A stretch of DNA of 5,831 bases from an uncultured Myxococcales bacterium (GTDB lineage: Bacteria > Myxococcota_A > UBA9042), in assembly GCA_903917305.1 (NCBI GenBank), contig CAIXAA010000092.1, forward strand, positions 1 to 5,831. The letters are read 5' to 3'. Shown here piece by piece: positions 1 to 5,535 of this stretch (positions are counted from its first letter, which is position 1; each line of letters begins with the position of its first letter). The notes under the pieces are model-generated. The model was not told the DNA's origin, ran no database searches, and saw only the letters and a list, made by a program, of their open reading frames with translations. Both the position numbers and the translations under genes were made by a program.

Positions 1-849
1 AGCCGCAATCTGCGGATAGGCATTCATGTCCACGAAACCTTCGCGCGTGCCGTCCGCGCAGCCCACGCTAGCCTTGACGGGCGGACTCGGCGCGGCGCTC
101 ACGGCGACCAGCGCCGGCACGCAACCCGCCACGCCCTGGTCGTCCCAGACCGAGAGGTGGAACAAGTACTGCCCCGACACATCCACCGTGTAGGTCGGCG
201 CCTGCACGTCCGCGGACGGCTGGAACGTGCCGCCAGCGCCCAGCGGCGCCTGCACCGACCACGCCCACTTCGCAATCTTCGCGGTGCCCTGCCCGTACGA
301 GCCGGCGGCGGACAGGTGCAACACCGTTCCGGTGCCCGCCTGCGCGCCTTCCACGACGCTGATCAGCGCGACCGGGCATTGCTGTTGCGGCGCCGTGCAA
401 ACGGAGTTGGGCGCACAGCCTTCGTTGATCAGGCCGTTGCAGTCATCGTCGGCGCAATTGCCGCAGAACTCCGCCGGCGGAATGCATGGACCCCATTCTT
501 TCAAACACTTGCGCGTGCCGGCCGAGCCGCACTCGGTGACGCACGACTCGACGGTCAGCGGCTTGCACTCGTAGTTGAAGCCATTCTTCTTGGCGTCGGG
601 TGCATCGGCGGTCGCATCCGGCGTTTCATCCGTCGCCTGATCGGCATCCGCCTGGGCATTCAACAGCTCGATATCGCTCAGGTCTGCGCCAACGCCATCC
701 GGAACCTTGCCGAACGAGACTTCCAGCGCCGCATCCGGCACGCCTTTGCCGACATCGGCCTTGCCCGCGGTACCGCCGGTGTCCGGCGAACTGCAAGCGG
801 CTGCAAGAACAGCGATTCCAACAAGGAGAGCGCGACTCACGGCTTGCAT
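1..849 (-). CDS. Cys-rich lipoprotein with MopE-like motif and PKD-like domain (3' end outside window)
   Basis: Predicted exported lipoprotein; the first 283 codons are in the window and the gene runs off the left edge. Residues 1-19 form a signal peptide (basic start, hydrophobic L8-A18) ending in A-A-A-C with C19 as the likely lipidated residue; Ala at -3 is a less usual lipobox, with Leu one position earlier. Residues 20-90 are an Asp/Ala-rich spacer, probably unstructured. Residues 95-158 hold many cysteines (C95, C103, C107, C115, C122, C129, C132, C137, C145, C151, C158), including E-F-C-G-N-C-A-D-D-D-C-N-G at 127-139, which resembles the metal-binding MopE-type motif common in Myxococcota. 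Residues 160-250 look like a PKD/Ig-like beta-sandwich (W195, W197, Y228, W235-D-D). A further stretch begins at G263-C-A-D-G-T-R-E-G-F. The ATG overlaps the stop of the upstream lipoprotein gene by 13 bp and has GAGG seven bases upstream, so translational coupling is likely. Export and surface location are inferred; the ligand is unknown. Confidence 0.82.
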   Translation of the reverse strand, partial: MQAVSRALLVGIAVLAAACSSPDTGGTAGKADVGKGVPDAALEVSFGKVPDGVGADLSDIELLNAQADADQATDETPDATADAPDAKKNGFNYECKPLTVESCVTECGSAGTRKCLKEWGPCIPPAEFCGNCADDDCNGLINEGCAPNSVCTAPQQQCPVALISVVEGAQAGTGTVLHLSAAGSYGQGTAKIAKWAWSVQAPLGAGGTFQPSADVQAPTYTVDVSGQYLFHLSVWDDQGVAGCVPALVAVSAAPSPPVKASVGCADGTREGFVDMNAYPQIAA

Positions 850-1715
850 GCAGCCACCTCGATGACGCTGTTCATGCCGCCGAAGCCGTCCGGCGTCTGG
901 TTGGGATTCGCCTTGTCCGCCATCCACTTGCCATCGACGATGAACTTGTACTGGTAGACACCGGCGGCCAGTGTCTTCTGGATGCTCCACGTCCCGGTGT
1001 TGCCCGGATCCGTCAGCACATCCGCCTTGTCCTGCGTCGAAGCCCAGCCGTTGAAGGAGCCGGACAGCAGCACGACGTGCTGGCCCTTGCCCGCTGCGAT
1101 CGCGAAGGCCACCTTGCCGCAATCGCTGGTCGGCACCGGGTCCGCGACCTTCACTTCCTTGACGGTCACCTGCAGCGCCGATACCGCCGTGAGACCACCC
1201 AAGTCTTTGACCGTCAAGTCGATCTGCTCGGTGCCGGACCAGGTCGTCGGCGCCACGACCAGCAGCACGTGGGCGCCCTGGTCCTTGAGGGCGACGTGCT
1301 GGGCACTCCAACTGAGCTTGAGCGCACCCGTTGGGTCCTCGGCATCGGAGAGCAGCGGCGTCAGATCGATCGTCGTCGAGGCGCCCTGATCGAGCGTCAG
1401 CGGGCCGATGGGCAGGAACTGCGGCGCGGTGTTCGCCGGCGGCGCATCGGGCTCTGGCACGTCGGGCGGGGCGCTATCGGCGAGAACGTCTTGAGGTGCC
1501 GCGAGATCTGCGCCCGGCGCGTCCGCGGCGACCGTGTCCGGCTTGGCCGTCCCGTCCGGCTGCGCGTGCAGATCCGACGCGGCATCCAGGGACGGCAGCG
1601 TGTAAGTGCCCGTCGGCGTTGCGTTCGAACCACAAGCGCAAACCAGCAGCGCCGGCAGCAGCCCTGCGGCGAGGCGGGAGCAGAAGTGAAGCAAAGTGCG
1701 ACGCTGCCTGTCCAT
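837..1715 (-). CDS. Lipoprotein with cadherin-like domain and C-terminal AMPK/CBM48-type glycan-binding domain
   Basis: A 292-residue predicted lipoprotein. The signal peptide (R3-R6 basic, hydrophobic L15-A27) ends in V-C-A-C with C28 as the lipid-attachment residue. Residues 29-94 are a Pro/Ala/Asp-rich spacer. Residues 95-190 match a cadherin-like/tandem-95 type beta-sandwich (starts N-T-A-P-Q-F, then L-L-S-D-A-E-D and W-S-G-T-E-Q-I-D-L-T-V). Residues 199-292 resemble the glycogen-binding domain of AMPK beta subunits and CBM48: G-S-F-N-G-W at 219-224, Y-Q-Y-K-F-I-V-D-G-K-W at 254-264, G-G-M-N-S-V-I at 279-285. No hydrolase domain is present, so it probably binds rather than cuts glycan. 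The ATG at 1715 is chosen because GGAGG stands six bases before it; an ATG seven codons upstream (1736) lacks such a site and would add an Arg-rich stub. It lies 45 bp after the methyltransferase and overlaps the next lipoprotein gene by 13 bp. The glycan target is unknown. Confidence 0.85.
   Translation of the reverse strand: MDRQRRTLLHFCSRLAAGLLPALLVCACGSNATPTGTYTLPSLDAASDLHAQPDGTAKPDTVAADAPGADLAAPQDVLADSAPPDVPEPDAPPANTAPQFLPIGPLTLDQGASTTIDLTPLLSDAEDPTGALKLSWSAQHVALKDQGAHVLLVVAPTTWSGTEQIDLTVKDLGGLTAVSALQVTVKEVKVADPVPTSDCGKVAFAIAAGKGQHVVLLSGSFNGWASTQDKADVLTDPGNTGTWSIQKTLAAGVYQYKFIVDGKWMADKANPNQTPDGFGGMNSVIEVAACKP
857..860 (-). promoter_or_regulatory. Ribosome binding site for the Cys-rich lipoprotein
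   Basis: GAGG on the minus strand, seven bases before the ATG at 849-847. It lies inside the last codons of the upstream lipoprotein gene. It supports this start even though the gene begins inside its neighbour. Confidence 0.6.
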
Positions 1716-1721
1716 TCGACG

Positions 1722-1726
1722 CCTCC
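1722..1726 (-). promoter_or_regulatory. Ribosome binding site deciding the start of the CBM48-like lipoprotein
   Basis: A perfect GGAGG on the minus strand, six bases before the ATG at 1715-1713. It favours this start over the in-frame ATG at 1736, which would place the site inside the coding region. Confidence 0.7.
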
Positions 1727-1760
1727 GGCGGCGCATCGTAGCCCAAGGTACGGCGCGCTG

Positions 1761-2609
1761 CTACGGCGGAACGCGGCCAATCGCGAGGCAACTGGCGCCC
1801 ATCGCGAGCGTGCCGCCGCGCGCGAGGTGGCGGCGCTCCTGGGCCAGCATGGCCTCGACGCTGCGCTGCAAGATGCCGCGGCTGCTGTGTTCCTTGACCT
1901 GGCGCTCGGCATCGAAGCCGCTGTGCAGGCCCAAGCGCGAAGGCACGGTGCGCAGCAGGAGGATGGGCAGGACGAGCACGGCGAACGCGTAGGTGCTGTG
2001 CACGACTTCGAAACCGGCGCTCTGCAACGTGCGGGCGAGGCTGCGGCAGGTGTAGCGGCGGAAGTGACCCGCAATCACGTCATCCTCGGACTGCAGCCAG
2101 CCGTGGGCCGGCACGGTGAGAAAGACGAGCCCGCCCGGCAGCATCGCGCAGCGGACGGACTTGAGCGCCGCCACGTCGTCCTCGATGTGCTCGAGGACGT
2201 CGAACAGGCCGGCGAGCGGCAAGCTGCCGGGGCGGAACTGCGCGGATTCCAACGTGGCGCACACGACGTTGCCCAGACCGCGGGAACGGGCGTTGCGCGC
2301 GCCGACGCCGCTGGGCTCGACGAGGACGACCGGATAGCCGGCCTGGGCAATGCCGTGCGAGACGTGGCCGTTGCCGCCACCGATGTCGATGAACGGCCGG
2401 TCGCGCCGCGGTTCGAACCGCTGGAGCGCGTCGACGATGATCTGCTGGCGGTGGGCAAACCAGAACGACGCGTCCTCGACCTCGAAGCAGCGTTCGCTGC
2501 CGTCGCTGGGGTAGGAAACCGGCGCCGAAGCGCGGGCTTCCCAGATGCCGTCGCCGCGCCGTTCAAGGCCCGAGGTCATGGCCGCGATGTCCAAAGTCAC
2601 TCCGTCCAC
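1761..2609 (-). CDS. Class I SAM-dependent methyltransferase
   Basis: Predicted cytoplasmic methyltransferase of about 282 residues. Before the fold is a block seen in one methyltransferase subgroup: S-Y-P-S-D-G at 32-37 and F-E-V-E-D-A-S-F-W-F-A-H-R at 42-54. The SAM-binding glycine loop is F-I-D-I-G-G-G-N-G at 73-81. The acidic residue expected to bind the SAM ribose is E98 in V-L-V-E-P. F-D-V-L-E-H-I-E-D at 136-144 is the usual motif IV region. L-P-G-G-L-V-F-L-T-V-P-A-H follows at 157-169, then G-H-F-R-R-Y-T at 181-187. A hydrophobic stretch at 208-219 is typical of the subgroup and need not cross the membrane. I place the start at GTG 2609, with AGGA six bases upstream. ATG 2579 (272 residues) is a close alternative with a weaker site; longer in-frame upstream sequence is Arg-rich and unlikely to be coding. 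Relatives often sit among glycan or polyprenyl-linked sugar genes, which fits the divergent GT-C-like gene. The substrate cannot be read from sequence. Confidence 0.85.
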   Translation of the reverse strand: MDGVTLDIAAMTSGLERRGDGIWEARASAPVSYPSDGSERCFEVEDASFWFAHRQQIIVDALQRFEPRRDRPFIDIGGGNGHVSHGIAQAGYPVVLVEPSGVGARNARSRGLGNVVCATLESAQFRPGSLPLAGLFDVLEHIEDDVAALKSVRCAMLPGGLVFLTVPAHGWLQSEDDVIAGHFRRYTCRSLARTLQSAGFEVVHSTYAFAVLVLPILLLRTVPSRLGLHSGFDAERQVKEHSSRGILQRSVEAMLAQERRHLARGGTLAMGASCLAIGRVPP

Positions 2610-2615
2610 GCCGAT

Positions 2616-2619
2616 TCCT
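2616..2619 (-). promoter_or_regulatory. Candidate ribosome binding site for the methyltransferase GTG start
   Basis: AGGA on the minus strand, six bases before GTG 2609-2607. It is the main reason for preferring this start to ATG 2579, whose nearest purine-rich match (GGA) is ten bases away. Confidence 0.4.
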
Positions 2620-2645
2620 GGGAGCGCGCCGCTCCGACGGGCGCA

Positions 2646-2674
2646 ACGGTACCCGCCGCGCCGGAAGCCGGCAA
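2646..2674 (-). promoter_or_regulatory. Candidate sigma70-like promoter of the methyltransferase-lipoprotein operon
   Basis: On the minus strand, TTGCCG (2674-2669) and TACCGT (2651-2646) are separated by exactly 17 bases. Transcription would begin near 2639, leaving a leader of about 30 nt before GTG 2609. Both hexamers are only partial matches to consensus in GC-rich DNA, so chance is possible. Confidence 0.3.
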
Positions 2675-2736
2675 GCCTGACGCTGCCCGCGCGCCGGTCC
2701 ACGGCCAACATCCTGCCGTCGCCATGCGCCGTTCGG

Positions 2737-2765
2737 TGTACACGCCAGCCGCTCCGGGATAGGCT
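2737..2765 (+). promoter_or_regulatory. Weak candidate promoter of the GT-C-like membrane protein gene
   Basis: TGTACA (2737-2742) and TAGGCT (2760-2765) are 17 bases apart, which would give a start near 2772 and a leader of about 37 nt. The -35 match is poor. TGTACA is also the core of the palindrome GTGTACAC (2736-2743), so an operator half-site is another reading. Confidence 0.22.
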
Positions 2766-2808
2766 GGCCCGCCTGCACGCGCTGCCAAGTAGAACGCTGC
2801 GGAGGCCG

Positions 2809-4305
2809 ATGGACCAGCTTGCCCGCTTCCGTCTTGCCGACCGGCCTGCGCGCCTCGAGGCGGCCGCGGTGCTGCTCACCTACGCGACGCTGTCCGCGGT
2901 GTGGCTGCTCGGCGTGCAAGGCCCGCAGATTCCCTACCATTACTGGCAGTTGCTGCCGGCGGGTGCGCTGCGCCAGGATCTGTGGCGCGCCCTGGCCGAT
3001 CTGCACGCCCAACCCCCGCTGCTCAACTTCGTGTTCGGCGCCCTGCTGCACACCGCGGACGCGACTGGGATTGCACCGGAAACGCTGGTTGCGATCGTCC
3101 AGGTGCCCCTCGGCGCCGTCGCCGTGCTGGCCTTGTGGGCGCTGAGCTGGCGGTTGCTGCCGCGCCCGGCGCTGCGCCGCGCCGTGTTGGCGCTGATCGT
3201 GCTAAATCCGTTTATTTACGCGAGCTTCTCCCACCTGTTCTACACCGGCTACGAGCTGACCTTCCTGGCGCTGACTGCCCTGGGCGCGCTGCGCTACTTC
3301 GACGCGCCGACGCCGCGCCGCCTCGCCGGACTGCTCGCGCCGGCGCTGCTGCTCGTGTCCATGCGCGCGCTGTTCCATCCGATCTGGCTGCTTCTGCTGG
3401 TCGTTTTCGCGCTGCACGCCGCCGGCGCGCAGCGGATCCGGCAGCGCCGTGGCTTGCTCGCCGTGGCCCTCCTCGCCGCCATGCTCGCCTGCGCCTGGCC
3501 CGCCAAGAACCTGATGCGCTTTGGCTTTTTCGGCTCATCGAGCTGGACCGGCTACAACCTGGCGCGCGGCCTGCCGGTGCGATCGCCGGTGCTGAGCGCC
3601 GTGTTCGACCGCAACGCGCAGACGCCGCCGGATCCGCGGTGGCGTGCGCTTGCGGAGAGCGCCGTGCCGCGCTGGGCGAGAAACAGCCCTGCCCTCGCGG
3701 ACATCGCCAAAGAGGACGGGTCGCCGAACTGGAACCACGCCAGCGTCCTGCCGGCCTCGCAGCTGTTGGGCGAGCAGGCGGTGCAGGCGCTGCGCGCCAG
3801 GCCCGGGCGGCTGTGGCGTCGGGCGCGCAACTATTACCTGACTGGTTTCAGCACGTTCGAGGGCCGGAATCCGTACACGGGCGAGCTCGGCTGGGACGTG
3901 GCCAGGCCCGATCCGCCGCACGCCGCGGCCTGGTCGCAGCTCTACGAGACCGTGGTGCTGCAGCGCTTCGCGGCTGGCCGGCCCACGCAAGGCCCGCGCG
4001 CGACGACGGGTTTTGCCTTCCTGTTTCCGCTGTTGCTGCTGGCGCCGGCCGCACTGCTGCTGCGGCGGCGCGGGCGTTGGTCGGCGCAGGAGCGCACCGT
4101 GGCGTGGATGGGCTTCTGCACCGTCTGGGTGACGGTCCTCATCCTGACGGTCGATGGCATGGAGGGCAACCGGATGCGCTACCCGGTGGAACCTTTCGTG
4201 TTTCTGATGGCTGCCTGGGCGCTGGACGGCTGGCTTGCGCGCCGATCGCCGCCGCCCGCCGCTACTTGTGAAGCAGGCCGCCCGCCACCCACGCCGCAAC
4301 CGTAA
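2809..4305 (+). CDS. Multi-pass membrane protein, putative GT-C-type glycosyltransferase
   Basis: A 498-residue integral membrane protein. Hydrophobic segments are visible near 18-36, 93-116, 123-140, 149-162, 172-203, 215-232, 401-418, 431-448 and 463-475. A long soluble section spans about 239-400. The layout, with an early loop containing D-L-H-A-Q-P-P-L-L-N (64-73) and a late M-E-G-N-R-M-R-Y-P-V-E-P-F (451-463), resembles GT-C enzymes that move sugars from polyprenyl-phosphate donors on the outer face of the inner membrane. I cannot fix a catalytic Asp/Glu pair: D57, D64 and E149 are possible. Donor and acceptor are unknown. ATG 2809 is chosen because GGAGG lies just upstream (2801-2805, a short three-base gap) and because the first membrane segment follows directly; upstream in-frame sequence is Arg-rich and unlike protein. 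It is divergent from the methyltransferase. Its last 14 codons and stop overlap the end of the convergent PP2C gene. A membrane protein of unknown function is the safe fallback. Confidence 0.75.
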   Translation: MDQLARFRLADRPARLEAAAVLLTYATLSAVWLLGVQGPQIPYHYWQLLPAGALRQDLWRALADLHAQPPLLNFVFGALLHTADATGIAPETLVAIVQVPLGAVAVLALWALSWRLLPRPALRRAVLALIVLNPFIYASFSHLFYTGYELTFLALTALGALRYFDAPTPRRLAGLLAPALLLVSMRALFHPIWLLLLVVFALHAAGAQRIRQRRGLLAVALLAAMLACAWPAKNLMRFGFFGSSSWTGYNLARGLPVRSPVLSAVFDRNAQTPPDPRWRALAESAVPRWARNSPALADIAKEDGSPNWNHASVLPASQLLGEQAVQALRARPGRLWRRARNYYLTGFSTFEGRNPYTGELGWDVARPDPPHAAAWSQLYETVVLQRFAAGRPTQGPRATTGFAFLFPLLLLAPAALLLRRRGRWSAQERTVAWMGFCTVWVTVLILTVDGMEGNRMRYPVEPFVFLMAAWALDGWLARRSPPPAATCEAGRPPPTPQP

Positions 4306-5344
4306 CGGCCACGATGGCCGCCGCCACGATGGCCCAGCGGGCCAGGTGCGCTGGCGCCGGAGGCTCGACGACCGCAGGTTCAGCAGCCATCGCAGCAGGT
4401 TCCGCCACAACGGGCGCTGGCGGCGCGACGGCCGCTTCCAGCTTCGGCGCCGGTCGCGGAGCCGCCACAGCCGGCGGTCCGCCCGGCAGCGGCTGGTACT
4501 CCTGCAGCACTTCGATGGTCGACGTCACCGACTCGCTCTGCGCCGGCAGGTCGAGCCCCAAGCCCGCCACGTGCGCGACGATGGCGGTCAGGTTGTCCTT
4601 GCCGCCCCGCTCGTTGGCCAGATCGATCATCTTGGTGCAGGCGGTCTCCGGATCGTGGTCCGCGAGCAGGCTGCGCAGCTCGTCGTCGGACATCGAATTG
4701 GAGATGCCGTCGCTGCACACGAGGAAGCGGTCGCGGCGGCGCAGGCTCAGGCGCCCGATGGCGGCGCGCACGTCGTCGCCCAGCCCCATCGCCTGCAAGA
4801 TCACGTTCTTGCGGTTCGAGGTGCGCGCGTCTTCCGGCGTCATCACGCCGCTGTCGACCATGAACTGCACGAGGCTCTGATCGCGGGTGATCTGCCGCAA
4901 GCGGCCGTTGCGCAAGAGGTAGGCGCGCGAATCCCCGACTTCGACGATGTACGCCTCGCGGGCGTGGACGGCCAGCGCGGTCAGCGTCGCGCCCATCCCC
5001 CGCTTGCCATCGGTCTGCGCGGCTTCGTGCACCTTGGTGTTCGCACCGCGCACGGCCGCTTCGATCTTGTGCTCGATGGCACCGTCCCCCTGCGGCGCAG
5101 CCATCGCCAGGCGCAGCGACTCGAGCACCAGCGCGCTCGCCACCTCGCCCGCGGAATGGCCGCCCATGCCGTCGGACAGGGCCAGCAGCACGCCGCGCTC
5201 GCTGAGGTCGAAGGCGTGGGCGCCCGAGTCGAACTGGACCTCCGCCCCGGTCTCCAAGTCCGCGACCGAGAACGCGTCTTCGTTCATCGTTCGCGCCCGA
5301 CCCACGTCGGATCGCGCGGCGACCGCCATCGTCACTTCTGCCAT
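4262..5344 (-). CDS. PP2C-family Ser/Thr protein phosphatase with C-terminal membrane anchor
   Basis: A 360-residue metal-dependent (Mg/Mn) phosphatase of the PPM/PP2C family, which removes phosphate from Ser/Thr residues. All main motifs are present: S-D-V-G-R-A-R-T-M-N-E-D at 12-23 (D23 metal ligand), L-S-D-G-M-G-G-H at 56-63 (D58, G59 metal site), G-M-G-A-T-L at 116-121, V-G-D-S-R-A-Y at 136-142, I-T-R-D at 152-155, C-S-D-G-I at 210-214 (D212) and G-G-K-D-N-L-T at 247-253 (D250). It should therefore be active. Residues 260-333 are a Pro/Ala-rich linker, and 337-354 form one hydrophobic helix followed only by G-G-L-L-H-K. This suggests a tail-anchored enzyme with its catalytic domain in the cytoplasm. 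ATG 5344 has GGAG seven bases upstream. Such enzymes usually oppose Hanks-type Ser/Thr kinases; no kinase of that type lies in the window. It faces the probable histidine kinase gene head to head and overlaps the GT-C-like gene tail to tail. Confidence 0.93.
   Translation of the reverse strand: MAEVTMAVAARSDVGRARTMNEDAFSVADLETGAEVQFDSGAHAFDLSERGVLLALSDGMGGHSAGEVASALVLESLRLAMAAPQGDGAIEHKIEAAVRGANTKVHEAAQTDGKRGMGATLTALAVHAREAYIVEVGDSRAYLLRNGRLRQITRDQSLVQFMVDSGVMTPEDARTSNRKNVILQAMGLGDDVRAAIGRLSLRRRDRFLVCSDGISNSMSDDELRSLLADHDPETACTKMIDLANERGGKDNLTAIVAHVAGLGLDLPAQSESVTSTIEVLQEYQPLPGGPPAVAAPRPAPKLEAAVAPPAPVVAEPAAMAAEPAVVEPPAPAHLARWAIVAAAIVAVTVAAWVAGGLLHK
4308..4334. repeat. Short tandem duplication within the PP2C membrane-anchor codons
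   Basis: The 12-mer GCCACGATGGCC occurs at 4308-4319 and again at 4323-4334, a 15-bp period. On the minus strand it encodes the repeated A-I-V-A part of the PP2C C-terminal helix. The first copy with its flanking bases also forms an inverted repeat (CGGCC at 4306-4310 and GGCCG at 4316-4320) directly after the stop codon of the plus-strand gene. Confidence 0.6.
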
Positions 5345-5351
5345 GGTTCGA

Positions 5352-5355
5352 CTCC
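5352..5355 (-). promoter_or_regulatory. Ribosome binding site of the PP2C gene
   Basis: GGAG on the minus strand, seven bases before ATG 5344-5342. It fixes the start just ahead of the first conserved PP2C motif. Confidence 0.6.
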
Positions 5356-5391
5356 GTTTGTGGCGGGCCCCTCCGCCGTCCGGTGCCTGCC

Positions 5392-5420
5392 ATGCTATGC
5401 CGGGAACCGCACAGCCACAA
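5392..5420 (-). promoter_or_regulatory. Candidate sigma70-like promoter of the PP2C gene
   Basis: On the minus strand, TTGTGG (5420-5415) and TAGCAT (5397-5392) are separated by exactly 17 bases. Transcription would begin near 5385, giving a leader of about 40 nt that contains the GGAG site. The -10 element matches the consensus at four of six positions. Confidence 0.42.
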
Positions 5421-5467
5421 GCGCCCGCAGCTCGGGCCGGCGGCCGAGGCGCCGTGTCCTTGGCACG

Positions 5468-5496
5468 TTGCGCCGCGGCGCGTCCCGTCGTAGCCT
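5468..5496 (+). promoter_or_regulatory. Candidate sigma70-like promoter of the probable sensor kinase gene
   Basis: TTGCGC (5468-5473) and TAGCCT (5491-5496) are separated by exactly 17 bases. The start would fall near 5503, giving a leader of about 33 nt to ATG 5536 or 18 nt to ATG 5521. The candidate PP2C promoter lies about 50 bp away on the other strand, so one regulator could touch both. Confidence 0.38.
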
Positions 5497-5535
5497 CCGC
5501 GGCGCGAATCGCAACCCTGGATGGTACCGCCCAAG

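Noticed and set aside
157..957. Plus-strand open frame opposite the Cys-rich lipoprotein
   Set aside because: No domain or start signal. The minus strand has a signal peptide, a lipid cysteine and a patterned cysteine block.
1735..1740. TACGAT on the minus strand as a -10 box for the lipoprotein pair
   Set aside because: No acceptable -35 sequence lies 16-18 bases upstream, and the implied start would fall almost on the ribosome binding site.
600..2762. A 720-codon open frame on the plus strand, antisense to the methyltransferase and both lipoproteins
   Set aside because: It is very rich in Arg, His and Ala with no recognisable domain, while the minus strand has clear families, signal peptides and ribosome sites. 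Such long antisense frames are expected in DNA with high G/C third positions.
2610..2879. N-terminal extension of the methyltransferase up to ATG 2879
   Set aside because: The extra 90 residues are Arg/Ser-rich without family resemblance and would overlap the start of the divergent membrane protein gene.
2901..4271. A 456-codon plus-strand frame inside the GT-C-like gene
   Set aside because: Ala/Arg-rich with no membrane segments. The frame starting at 2809 has a ribosome site and clear hydrophobic helices.
4306..4320. Intrinsic terminator for the GT-C-like gene
   Set aside because: The stem is short and no T run follows on either strand; kept only as a low-interest structure.
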